The notes under the pieces: model-generated | Seen by the model: only the letters and a program-made list of their open reading frames with translations | Told to the model about the DNA's origin: nothing | Databases searched by the model: none | Position numbers and translations under genes: made by a program | Source: Clostridia bacterium | Lineage (GTDB): Bacteria > Bacillota > Clostridia > Lachnospirales > Cellulosilyticaceae | DNA length: 9,438 nucleotides | Assembly: GCA_029256345.1 (NCBI GenBank) | Contig: JAQSYC010000046.1 | Coordinates: forward strand, 1 to 9,438 | Direction of reading: 5' to 3' | Shown here: in pieces, positions 1-7,248 of the stretch | Layout: every line of letters begins with the position of its first letter | Numbering within the stretch: position 1 is the stretch's first letter

Positions 1-1272
1 CTTGCAACAAGTGGTGATAACCGTTTAGGTGGAGATGATTTTGACCAAAAAGTTATCAATTACTTAGTACAAGAGTTCAAAAAAATGGAAGGTAATGATT
101 TATCAACTGATAAAGTTGCTATGCAACGCTTAAAAGAAGCGGCAGAAACAGCTAAAAAAGAGCTCTCTTCAAAAACAAGTACATCTATTTTGATTCCATT
201 TATTTGTGAAGGGAAAAGTTTAGATATTACTTTAACCCGTGCAAAATTTGATGAGCTTACATCAGACCTAGTAGAACGTACATTAGGCCCGGTAAGACGT
301 GCACTAGACGATGCTGGGCTTAATGCATCAGAACTTGATAAAATTCTGCTTGTGGGAGGTTCAACACGTATTCCAGCTGTGCAGGATGCTGTAAAACGTA
401 TAACAGGTAAAGAACCATTTAAAGGGATTAACCCTGACGAATGTGTAGCCATTGGTGCAGCTATCCAAGGTGGTAAACTTGCTGGAGACGCCGGGGCTGG
501 AGATATCCTGCTTCTTGACGTAACACCTCTTTCATTAGGTATTGAAACGCTTGGAGGCGTGGCTACAGTTCTTATTCCAAGAAACACAACGATTCCTACC
601 AAAAAAAGTCAGGTATTCTCAACAGCAGCAGATAACCAGCCAGCGGTAGATATTCATGTTGTTCAAGGTGAAAGACCAATGGCTCGAGATAATAAAACCC
701 TTGGTAATTTCAAACTAGACGGGATCATGCCAGCTCCAAGAGGTGTGCCACAGGTTGAAGTAACTTTTGATATTGATGCTAATGGTATCGTTAAAGTATC
801 AGCAAAAGATTTGGGAACAGGTAAAGAACAGCATATTACAATAACAGCCAGCACAAACTTAAGCGATGATGAGATTAATAAAGCTGTGCAAGAAGCCGAA
901 AAATTTGCTGAAGAAGATAAAAAACGTAAAGAAACAATAGATTTGAAAAATGATGCAGACAGTATGGTATTCCAAACTGAAAAGTCATTAAAAGATATGG
1001 AAGATAAGCTAGATCCTGAGGATAAAGCAAAAATAGAAGAAAGCCTTAACAAATTAAAAGAACTTAATAATAAGTTTGCAGTAGAAACAATGAGCTCTGC
1101 TGAGGCAGAAGAACTAAAAGCTGCAAAAGAAGAACTTACCAACGTTTTCTACGCTGTATCAGAAAAACTTTATAGTCAGGCAGCTCCAAACATGGAGGGT
1201 GCTGACATGAATGGAGGAGCTGGTAAAGCTCAAAATGATGATGTGATAGACGCCGATTTTAAAGAAGAATAA
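1..1272 (+). CDS. dnaK: Molecular chaperone DnaK (Hsp70), 5'-truncated by window edge
   Basis: This is the C-terminal 423 residues of Hsp70; the frame is open from base 1, so roughly the first 200 residues lie upstream of the window. DnaK is an ATP-driven cytosolic chaperone that binds exposed hydrophobic segments and works with DnaJ and GrpE. Visible landmarks are the nucleotide-binding-domain motif GDNRLGGDDFD at the very start, AMQRLKEAAE, the ATPase motif LLVGGSTRIPAVQ, NPDECVAIGAA, the interdomain linker LLLDVTPLSLGIE (about residue 170 of the fragment), and substrate-domain motifs TTIPTKKSQVFSTA, QGERPMARDNK and FDIDANGIVKVSAKD. The helical lid is rich in Glu and Lys, and the tail ends DDVIDADFKEE, the conserved bacterial DnaK terminus. 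Tandem TAA stops close it. The ATPase phosphate-1 region is outside the window, so activity cannot be fully judged, but nothing in this part is broken. Confidence 0.98.
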   Translation, partial: LATSGDNRLGGDDFDQKVINYLVQEFKKMEGNDLSTDKVAMQRLKEAAETAKKELSSKTSTSILIPFICEGKSLDITLTRAKFDELTSDLVERTLGPVRRALDDAGLNASELDKILLVGGSTRIPAVQDAVKRITGKEPFKGINPDECVAIGAAIQGGKLAGDAGAGDILLLDVTPLSLGIETLGGVATVLIPRNTTIPTKKSQVFSTAADNQPAVDIHVVQGERPMARDNKTLGNFKLDGIMPAPRGVPQVEVTFDIDANGIVKVSAKDLGTGKEQHITITASTNLSDDEINKAVQEAEKFAEEDKKRKETIDLKNDADSMVFQTEKSLKDMEDKLDPEDKAKIEESLNKLKELNNKFAVETMSSAEAEELKAAKEELTNVFYAVSEKLYSQAAPNMEGADMNGGAGKAQNDDVIDADFKEE

Positions 1273-1277
1273 TAATG

Positions 1278-1317
1278 CAGAAAACGGTCAAAGAGCAGTA
1301 CTCTTTGACTGTTTCTG
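1278..1317 (+). terminator. Long hairpin between dnaK and dnaJ (attenuator or processing hairpin)
   Basis: The arms 1278-1295 and 1301-1317 are inverted repeats: CAGAAAACGGTCAAAGAG pairs with CTCTTTGACTGTTTCTG, with one G-U and one bulged A, around a 5-nt loop. It begins five bases after the dnaK stop. The following bases (GTGTTAATCTC) hold no uridine run, so this is a poor canonical intrinsic terminator. It may instead give partial termination, or protect the dnaK mRNA 3' end and lower dnaJ expression relative to dnaK. The type assigned here is therefore tentative. Confidence 0.55.
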
Positions 1318-1388
1318 TGTTAATCTCTTTGTAAAATACTTGGGAATGTAGTAAGATATAAAAATGAGATTTTAAAATATCTAATAGT

Positions 1389-1396
1389 GGTGGTGA
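1389..1396 (+). promoter_or_regulatory. Ribosome binding site that sets the dnaJ start
   Basis: GGTGGTGA, one mismatch from GGAGGTGA, lies five bases before GTG 1402. It overlaps the earlier in-frame GTG codons at 1387, 1390 and 1393, which have no Shine-Dalgarno sequence of their own at proper spacing. This favours 1402 as the start. Confidence 0.65.
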
Positions 1397-1401
1397 AAAG
1401 T

Positions 1402-2532
1402 GTGGATAAAAGAGACTATTATGAGGTTCTGGGTGTAGCTAAAGGAGCTCAGGAGGCAGAAGTAAAAAAGGCCTACAGGAAGCTAGCTAAACAATATCAC
1501 CCAGACGCTAACCCAGATAATAAAGAGGCAGAAGCAAAATTTAAAGAAGCATCAGAAGCCTATGAAGTATTAAGTGATGAACAAAAGAGAGCTGCTTACG
1601 ATAGGTACGGACATAGTGCCTTTGACCAAAATGGCGGCGGCGGCGGTTTCTCGGGGGGATTCGATACAGATTTCGATATGAATGATATATTTGGAAGTGT
1701 ATTTGGTGATATATTTGGTGGCGGTGGACGCAGAAGACCACAAGGGCCTATGCCAGGTGCTGACATCAGACAAACCATTCAAGTGACTTTTGAAGAAGCA
1801 GCTTTTGGGTGTGAGAAAGAACTTTCTGTCAATACGTCCGAAACCTGTAGTACTTGTCACGGCACCAAAGCAAAACCTGGTACAAGTGCGGCAACTTGTG
1901 GTAAGTGTGGAGGTACAGGACAGGTACGTGTTACCCAGAGAACGATTTTAGGAGCTATGCAAAGTGTTCAGACATGTGATGCTTGTCACGGTCAAGGGAA
2001 AATTATCAAAGAACCTTGTGTCAAATGCCATGGGCAAGGAAAAGTAAGGGCCAATAAAAAGGTAACGATAAGTATACCAGCAGGTATTGACCACGGCCAG
2101 ACTTTGCGCGTTTCTGGAAAAGGAGAAGTAGGAGAAGTAGGTGCACCTAACGGTGATTTACTCGTTACAATCTCTATCAAGCCACATCAGGTATTAGAAC
2201 GAAGAGATAATGATGTTTATATGCGTATGCCCATAAGCTTCATGCAGGCGGCATTGGGCGGGGAGCTTTCTATTCCGACATTAGATGGTAATGTCAAGTT
2301 TACAATACAAGCAGGGACACAGACCTCCACTACTTTTAGGCTTCAAGGCAAAGGTATTCCCAATATCCGTAACAAGAAGTACCGAGGGGATCAATATGTA
2401 GAAGTGTATATTGTGGTACCTAAAGAGCTTACCGAAAAGCAAAGAAATATCCTTAGGGAGTTTGAAGCTGAAACGGGGGACCAGACAGAAGAGTCTAAAA
2501 AGGGTTGGCAAAATATATTCAAGAAAAAATAA
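1402..2532 (+). CDS. dnaJ: Chaperone protein DnaJ (Hsp40)
   Basis: DnaJ is the cytosolic co-chaperone that delivers unfolded proteins to DnaK and stimulates its ATPase. Starting at GTG 1402 gives 376 residues, the family's usual length, and the canonical N-terminus MDKRDYYEVLGV; a start at GTG 1387 would add five atypical residues. The J-domain occupies about residues 1-70, with the catalytic HPD at 33-35. A Gly/Phe-rich linker follows (about 75-115, with runs GGGGGF and DIFGGGGRRR). Next come four zinc-binding CxxCxGxG-type repeats (CSTCHGTK, CGKCGGTG, CDACHGQG, CVKCHGQG) and the C-terminal peptide-binding beta-domains. The first repeat has Lys in place of the final Gly, but all eight cysteines are present. 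It lies 129 bp after dnaK in the same direction. I found no convincing promoter in the gap, so it is probably read through from dnaK. Confidence 0.97.
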   Translation: MDKRDYYEVLGVAKGAQEAEVKKAYRKLAKQYHPDANPDNKEAEAKFKEASEAYEVLSDEQKRAAYDRYGHSAFDQNGGGGGFSGGFDTDFDMNDIFGSVFGDIFGGGGRRRPQGPMPGADIRQTIQVTFEEAAFGCEKELSVNTSETCSTCHGTKAKPGTSAATCGKCGGTGQVRVTQRTILGAMQSVQTCDACHGQGKIIKEPCVKCHGQGKVRANKKVTISIPAGIDHGQTLRVSGKGEVGEVGAPNGDLLVTISIKPHQVLERRDNDVYMRMPISFMQAALGGELSIPTLDGNVKFTIQAGTQTSTTFRLQGKGIPNIRNKKYRGDQYVEVYIVVPKELTEKQRNILREFEAETGDQTEESKKGWQNIFKKK

Positions 2533-2533
2533 A

Positions 2534-2598
2534 ATTATTTAGCGCAAAAACTTCCTTTTGGAGTCATTTTTCCCAAAGGAAGTTTTTGGCTAAATAAT
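2534..2598 (+). terminator. Strong, probably bidirectional terminator after dnaJ
   Basis: A very long inverted repeat begins just after the dnaJ stop. The inner G/C-containing stem CTTCCTTTTGG / CCAAAGGAAG (2551-2561 and 2573-2582) is followed by TTTTT (2583-2587) and preceded by AAAAA (2546-2550), which fits termination on both strands. Pairing continues outward to ATTATTTAGC / GGCTAAATAAT. It ends the dnaK-dnaJ unit and separates it from prmA. Confidence 0.85.
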
Positions 2599-2666
2599 AG
2601 TTGTTATTTCTAAAATTTTGGGACACATTTTGTAAATCATGAACAGTTCTATAAAAACAATCACAC

Positions 2667-2695
2667 TTGAATAAAAGACAACATTAATTTATAAT
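2667..2695 (+). promoter_or_regulatory. Predicted sigma-A promoter for prmA-rsmE-cheY
   Basis: The -35 box TTGAAT (2667-2672) and a perfect -10 box TATAAT (2690-2695) are separated by exactly 17 bp. Transcription would start near 2702, giving a leader of about 25 nt before the prmA ATG with GGAG at 2715-2718. It sits directly downstream of the dnaJ terminator, as expected for a new unit. Confidence 0.75.
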
Positions 2696-2726
2696 TTAAA
2701 TAGCTTAATACAATGGAGATGAAACA

Positions 2727-3701
2727 ATGAATTGGTTAGAAGTATTGATTTATACATCCAAACAAGGCCTGGAGGTTATTACAGGTATTTTACTGCAATT
2801 AGGCGTTACCGGTTTTGTAATACAAGATCCTGATGATTTTAATGAATTTTTAAAAGAAGAAGGTACTTCATGGGATTATATGGATGAAGAGGTTGAAAAA
2901 CTAAAAGATATTGAAACAAGCATAAAAGTTTATTTAGCTGACAATATGCAGGGAAATGAAACTTTAATAGAGTTTAAAAGTATAGTTGAACGTCTTAAAG
3001 CTTCAGATTTATTAGGTGAATATGGTAAGCTAACCATCGAACTTGGTAGTGTGAATGAAGAAGATTGGGCGAATAACTGGAAAAAATATTTTAAACCGTT
3101 TGAAGTAGGAGAAAAATTTGTTATTAAACCGACTTGGGAAACATACACGGTTCCCACAAATCGTATGATATTAGAGATAGATCCAAGCTCTAGTTTTGGT
3201 ACAGGTCAGCACTATACTACTCAGCTTTGTATCGAACAATTAGAAAAATACATTACGCCTCAGTGTACGGTGCTCGATATGGGTTGTGGTAGTGGCATTC
3301 TTTCTATAGCGGCCGTTTTATTAGGGGCGAAAAAAGTCACAGCTGTTGATATTGATGAAAATTCAGTTCATATTGCAGAAACAAACTTTAAACAAAACGC
3401 AATAAGCGGAGAAGTCTTTAAAACCTATTGTGGTAACGTCATGGAAAATGATGCATTGGCTGGAGAGATTGGCATTCATAAATATGATGTTGTGGTGGCC
3501 AATATTGTGGCAGATGTTATTTTAATGATGAAAGACATTTTAAGTGAATACGTGAAGAATGATGGCATCTTGATTGCATCAGGAATCATAGGTGAAAGGG
3601 CAGATGAGGTAAGAACGGGGCTTGAAGAAAGCGGTTTTCTCATCCTTAATATAACAGAAAAAAATGACTGGGTGGCTATTGTAGCTCGTCTTAAACACTA
3701 A
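2727..3701 (+). CDS. prmA: Ribosomal protein L11 methyltransferase PrmA
   Basis: PrmA uses S-adenosylmethionine to trimethylate amino groups of ribosomal protein L11. The 324-residue protein has the family's two parts: an N-terminal substrate-recognition domain (about 1-120, ending in EEDWANNWKKYFKPF) and a C-terminal Rossmann-type methyltransferase domain. In the latter, the signature FGTGQHYTTQLC lies at about 157-168. The SAM-binding motif I VLDMGCGSGILSIAA is at 182-196, the acidic ribose-binding VDID at 207-210, and the motif IV-like VANIVADVI at 257-265. ATG 2727 follows GGAGATG by a normal spacing. It is first in a three-gene unit; rsmE begins 21 bp after its stop. Placement next to dnaJ is common in Clostridia. 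No oddities are seen. Confidence 0.95.
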   Translation: MNWLEVLIYTSKQGLEVITGILLQLGVTGFVIQDPDDFNEFLKEEGTSWDYMDEEVEKLKDIETSIKVYLADNMQGNETLIEFKSIVERLKASDLLGEYGKLTIELGSVNEEDWANNWKKYFKPFEVGEKFVIKPTWETYTVPTNRMILEIDPSSSFGTGQHYTTQLCIEQLEKYITPQCTVLDMGCGSGILSIAAVLLGAKKVTAVDIDENSVHIAETNFKQNAISGEVFKTYCGNVMENDALAGEIGIHKYDVVVANIVADVILMMKDILSEYVKNDGILIASGIIGERADEVRTGLEESGFLILNITEKNDWVAIVARLKH

Positions 3702-3722
3702 ATTATTAAAAAGGAATGGACT

Positions 3723-4463
3723 ATGGCAAAATTTTTTGTTGATCAATACGCTATTCAAGAAGAATATATATTAATCACTGGTACAGATTTTAATCACATC
3801 AAAAATGTCCTAAGACTACATGAAAACAAAGAAATTTTAATTAACGATAGACAAGGTAAGGATTACAAGTGTATAATAAATAAGATGGATTCACATACAA
3901 TTTATGCTAAAATACTGGAAATTATACCGTGTGAGACAGAACCGTTAGTTCAGACAATTCTATTTCAATCTTTAATAAAAGGTGAAAAAATGGAGTTTGT
4001 TATTCAAAAAAGTATAGAAGTTGGAGTAACTCAAATTATTCCAATTATTACTGAAAGATGTATCGTTAAAATTGAATCTGATAAAAAAATGGAAAATAAA
4101 TTAGATAGATGGCAAAAAATAGCTGAAAGTGCAGCAAAGCAAAGCAGGAGGGGGATTGTTCCCCAAATTGCTAAGCCTATTTTATTTAAAGAGGCTTTAT
4201 TATTTGCAAAAAACAACTTGGAGACGGCCTGTATACCTTTTGAAAATGAACAATGTAATCATATTAAAACATTTTTACGAGCGGCTCATTATCAGTCAAT
4301 CGGTATCTTTATTGGCCCAGAAGGTGGATTTACAGAAGAAGAAATTGTACTTGCAAAAAAAGAAAATGTTTTATCTATTACACTAGGCAAAAGAATTTTG
4401 AGGAGTGAAACCGCAGGACTGGTTGTTCTTGCGAATATTATGTATGAAATGGGTGATCTTTGA
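3723..4463 (+). CDS. rsmE: 16S rRNA (uracil-1498-N3)-methyltransferase RsmE
   Basis: RsmE methylates N3 of U1498 in 16S rRNA, near the decoding site of the assembled 30S subunit. The 246-residue length is typical. The N-terminal PUA-like RNA-binding part (about 1-70) includes HIKNVLRL, a family hallmark. The rest is a SPOUT methyltransferase: SLIKGEKMEFVIQKSIEVGV (about 83-102), AAKQSRR (137-143), and the SAM-binding knot motifs IGPEGGFTEEE (about 197-207) and LGKRILRSETA (221-231). ATG 3723 is preceded by AAGGA at 3711-3715. It lies between prmA and cheY; its stop (4461-4463) is two bases before the preferred cheY ATG, so translation of the two is probably coupled. Confidence 0.96.
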   Translation: MAKFFVDQYAIQEEYILITGTDFNHIKNVLRLHENKEILINDRQGKDYKCIINKMDSHTIYAKILEIIPCETEPLVQTILFQSLIKGEKMEFVIQKSIEVGVTQIIPIITERCIVKIESDKKMENKLDRWQKIAESAAKQSRRGIVPQIAKPILFKEALLFAKNNLETACIPFENEQCNHIKTFLRAAHYQSIGIFIGPEGGFTEEEIVLAKKENVLSITLGKRILRSETAGLVVLANIMYEMGDL

Positions 4464-4465
4464 CG

Positions 4466-4834
4466 ATGAATGATGTAACCTTTCTAGTAGTAGATGATGC
4501 GATCTTTATGAGAACCGTACTAAAAAAAATGCTGACAGAAGCAGGTTTTAATGTAGTAGGTGAAGCAGGAAATGGTCTTCAAGCTATAGAAATGGCAGAA
4601 AAATTAAAACCAGATGTTGTTACATTGGATATCACTATGCCGGAGATGGATGGCATTGAAGCAATAGAAAAAATATTACAAGTGAGCCCTGATACAAAGA
4701 TTATCATGTGCTCAGCAATGGGACAACATTCTAAAGTTGTAGAGGCTATTAAAAGAGGTGCTCGTGACTTTATAGTTAAGCCATTCGAAAAAACTCGTGT
4801 TTTACAAGCTATTTATAATGTCATGAATAGATAA
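4466..4834 (+). CDS. cheY: CheY-type single-domain response regulator
   Basis: A 122-residue stand-alone receiver domain with no output domain. All phosphorylation-site residues are present: acidic pair D10/D11 (LVVDDAIFMR), phospho-acceptor D55 (TLDITMPEMDG), switch residue S83 (IIMCSAMGQ), and K105 (DFIVKPF). The sequence is close in style to chemotaxis CheY of Bacillus and Clostridia, which is phosphorylated by CheA and binds the flagellar switch. That role is inferred from family resemblance only; no kinase, che or fli gene lies nearby. ATG 4466 has GGGTGA eight bases upstream, inside the end of rsmE. TTG 4460, overlapping the rsmE stop, is less likely because the spacing would be about two bases. 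It is the last gene of the prmA-rsmE unit and is closed by the terminator directly after it. Confidence 0.88.
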   Translation: MNDVTFLVVDDAIFMRTVLKKMLTEAGFNVVGEAGNGLQAIEMAEKLKPDVVTLDITMPEMDGIEAIEKILQVSPDTKIIMCSAMGQHSKVVEAIKRGARDFIVKPFEKTRVLQAIYNVMNR

Positions 4835-4863
4835 AAAATGAGGGGAATATGCCCTCATTTTTT
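4833..4863 (+). terminator. Intrinsic terminator after cheY
   Basis: A perfect 12-bp inverted repeat, AAAAAATGAGGG (4833-4844) with CCCTCATTTTTT (4852-4863) and a 7-nt loop, overlaps the cheY stop codon. The GC-rich core plus six Ts on one side and six As on the other suit termination in both directions. The next start codon is only 31 bp away. Confidence 0.9.
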
Positions 4864-4894
4864 ATGTGAATAATGGATGAAAGAGGACTAGCTT

Positions 4895-6067
4895 ATGAAA
4901 GAGATTTATTTGGATTATGCTGCGACCACTAGGCCGCTTCAAGAAGTTGCTGAGGCCGTCGCAGTAAGTATGATAAATACATATGGGAATCCTTCTTCTT
5001 TGCATAAAAAAGGAGTTGAAGCAGAAACTATCCTTAAAGAGACTAGCGATAAGCTATCAAAAATGTTGGGATGTCTGGCAGATGAGATTATCTATACGTC
5101 TGGCGGGACAGAAAGCAATAATATGGCTATTCTGGGCTTATGTGCTGCTTATAAAAGGCGAGCACATAAGCTCATTACCTCATCCGTGGAGCATCCTTCG
5201 GTTTTAGAAACTTTTAAGTATTTACAAACTCAAGGATTTGAGGTATGTATCATTGGTGTTGATAAGGAAGGCATGCTAGATCTTGAGGCTTTGCAAAAAG
5301 CTATTGATAAGGAGACTTTGCTGGTAAGTATTATGCATGTTAATAATGAAATAGGTACCGTACAGGATATCGAGCGAATAGGTGGACTTATTAAACAAAA
5401 AAATAAGGATACTTTTTTTCATGTAGATGCCGTACAGTCCTTTGGAAAAGCACCTATTTCTGTAAAAAAATGTAACATAGACCTTTTATCTATAAGTGCC
5501 CATAAGTTTTATGGACCAAGAGGTGTAGGGGTATTATATAAAAATAAAGATGTGCGCATCAATCCTCTGATTTATGGTGGGGGGCAACAAAAAGGTATAA
5601 GAGCAGGTACAGAAAATGTGCCAGGCATTGCAGGTATGCTGAAGGCTTGTAACTACGCAGATCAAAATATGGAAAGACTTAATGCACATTATAGAACATG
5701 TAAAATGTACTTGTCAGATAGTGTACTAGAACACATACCGGACACTTTCATAAATGGTCCTGATAAGAGCAAAGGTGCACCTCATATTTTAAATATTGGT
5801 TTTAGAGGGATAAAAAGCGAAGTATTGCTTCACGCTCTTGAATCCAAAGGAATCTATGTATCATCTGGGTCAGCATGTTCTTCTAATAAGAAAGTGAAGA
5901 GCACTGTATTAAGTGCTATTGGTAACAAAAAAGAAGATCTTGATAATGCCATAAGATTTTCTTTTGGAATGGATACGTCGCTAGAAGAACTCTCGTATGT
6001 AGCTGATAAGCTTGAAGAACAAGTGATGTTATTAAGAAAATATACATTAGGAGGCAGGCATAAGTGA
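4895..6067 (+). CDS. Cysteine desulfurase (IscS/NifS family), probable ThiI partner
   Basis: A PLP-dependent enzyme that removes sulfur from L-cysteine, giving alanine and an enzyme persulfide. The 390-residue protein starts MKEIYLDYAATT, as is typical. It shows the PLP-stacking histidine in EHPS (about 99-102), HVNNEIGT (148-155), the PLP-binding aspartate in HVDAVQ (D178), the Schiff-base lysine in SAHKFYGPRG (K204), RAGTEN (236-241), and the mobile loop SSGSACSS with catalytic Cys328. ATG 4895 follows AGAGGA at 4882-4887. Its stop overlaps the thiI start (GTGA), so this enzyme most likely feeds sulfur to ThiI, like Bacillus NifZ, rather than being the general Fe-S cluster desulfurase; no iscU/sufU or iscR is adjacent. 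I leave the symbol blank because iscS, nifS and nifZ cannot be told apart by eye. Confidence 0.93.
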   Translation: MKEIYLDYAATTRPLQEVAEAVAVSMINTYGNPSSLHKKGVEAETILKETSDKLSKMLGCLADEIIYTSGGTESNNMAILGLCAAYKRRAHKLITSSVEHPSVLETFKYLQTQGFEVCIIGVDKEGMLDLEALQKAIDKETLLVSIMHVNNEIGTVQDIERIGGLIKQKNKDTFFHVDAVQSFGKAPISVKKCNIDLLSISAHKFYGPRGVGVLYKNKDVRINPLIYGGGQQKGIRAGTENVPGIAGMLKACNYADQNMERLNAHYRTCKMYLSDSVLEHIPDTFINGPDKSKGAPHILNIGFRGIKSEVLLHALESKGIYVSSGSACSSNKKVKSTVLSAIGNKKEDLDNAIRFSFGMDTSLEELSYVADKLEEQVMLLRKYTLGGRHK

Positions 6068-7248
6068 AAAATGTATTTTTAGTAAAATATGGTGAAATAG
6101 CTATCAAAGGAAAAAATCGCTATTTATTTGAAAATAGATTGGTAGATACAATCAGAAAAAGTCTGAATGATTTAGGCATGTTTAGTGTAAAAAAAGAGCA
6201 AGGCAGAATTATGGTAGAACCTTTAGCCGAGGAACTAATAGATGAACAGCCCATTATTGATAAGTTAAGTAAGATTTTTGGTATTGTAGGTATTGCCTAC
6301 GGGTTAAAACACGAAGAACTTTCGATGGAAGCTGTAAAAGAACTGGTATACGCACACATGCAAAAAGAATGTTTAGATAAAACCTTTACATTTAAAGTAG
6401 AAACAAGGCGCGCAGATAAGAGATTTCCGCTGAATTCGATGGAAATCAATGCTCAGATTGGAGAATATGTACTTGAGGCATTTCCAGGAAAGCTTACAGT
6501 AGATGTTCATCGTCCAGATAGAATTCTTATGGTGGAATTAAGAAATAGCACGTATGTGTATTCTATAACCCATAAGGGAGCAGGTGGGATGCCCTACGGA
6601 ACAAATGGCAAAGCGACACTCCTTTTATCAGGTGGTATAGACAGTCCAGTTGCAGGTTGGATGACTGCTAAACGCGGTGTTGAAATTGATGCTGTCTATT
6701 TTCACAGTCCACCTTATACCAGTGAAAGAGCTAGAGAAAAAGTTATTGACCTAGGGAAGAAAATAGCTCAATATACAGGGGGCATTAAAGTGCATGTGGT
6801 ACCCTTTACAGCAATACAGATGGCTATCTATGAAAAATGCCCTCATGGACAGCTGACTTTAATCATGCGAAGAATGATGATGAGGATTGCTGAGAAAATT
6901 GCTGTTATGAATGGCAGCATGGCACTTATTACTGGAGAAAGCATTGGTCAAGTGGCCAGTCAAACCATGCAAAGTTTAGTTGTTACGGATAGTGTTGTTG
7001 AGATGCCTGTATTTCGGCCATTGATTGGATTTGATAAAGAAGAAATTGTTCAAATTTCCAAGAAAATTGATACCTATGAAACATCTATTTTGCCTTACGA
7101 GGATTGCTGTACTGTTTTTGTACCTAAAAATCCTGAAATCAAGCCACGGTTAGACATTATTAAGCGTTCAGAAGAAATTTTGTCAGATGAGATTGAAGAA
7201 ATGATAGCTACAGCCATAGGTGAGATGGAAATTGTTCAAATGATTTAA
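6064..7248 (+). CDS. thiI: tRNA 4-thiouridine synthase ThiI, rhodanese-less type
   Basis: ThiI adenylates U8 of tRNA and inserts sulfur to make 4-thiouridine; in some bacteria it also serves thiamine thiazole synthesis. The 394 residues comprise an N-terminal ferredoxin-like region (MKNVFLVKYGEIAIKGKNR), a THUMP RNA-binding domain (about 60-165, with ETRRADKRFP), and a PP-loop ATP pyrophosphatase domain with LLLSGGIDSPVAGW (SGGIDSP at 189-195) and GESIGQVASQT. The cysteine pair DCC at 347-349 matches the conserved region of E. coli Cys344. The protein ends about 45 residues later, so the C-terminal rhodanese domain of the E. coli enzyme (with Cys456) is absent, as in Bacillus. The GTG start overlaps the desulfurase stop by four bases, with AGGAGG nine bases upstream (6049-6054). 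Confidence 0.95.
   Translation: MKNVFLVKYGEIAIKGKNRYLFENRLVDTIRKSLNDLGMFSVKKEQGRIMVEPLAEELIDEQPIIDKLSKIFGIVGIAYGLKHEELSMEAVKELVYAHMQKECLDKTFTFKVETRRADKRFPLNSMEINAQIGEYVLEAFPGKLTVDVHRPDRILMVELRNSTYVYSITHKGAGGMPYGTNGKATLLLSGGIDSPVAGWMTAKRGVEIDAVYFHSPPYTSERAREKVIDLGKKIAQYTGGIKVHVVPFTAIQMAIYEKCPHGQLTLIMRRMMMRIAEKIAVMNGSMALITGESIGQVASQTMQSLVVTDSVVEMPVFRPLIGFDKEEIVQISKKIDTYETSILPYEDCCTVFVPKNPEIKPRLDIIKRSEEILSDEIEEMIATAIGEMEIVQMI

Noticed and set aside
60..602. Long minus-strand open frames opposite dnaK (also 663-1142)
   Set aside because: They are antisense shadows of a strongly conserved gene; the translations are Ser-rich low-complexity text with no domain or ribosome binding site.
1387..1401. 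Upstream GTG codons as the dnaJ start
   Set aside because: They lie within or before the only Shine-Dalgarno-like sequence and would add an atypical MVVKS prefix; GTG 1402 gives the canonical N-terminus and length.
4129..4386. Plus-strand alternative frame inside rsmE
   Set aside because: It overlaps a complete, motif-bearing RsmE and has no recognisable domain.
4460..4465. TTG 4460 as the cheY start
   Set aside because: Only about two bases separate it from GGGTGA; ATG 4466 has normal spacing and gives the usual CheY length.
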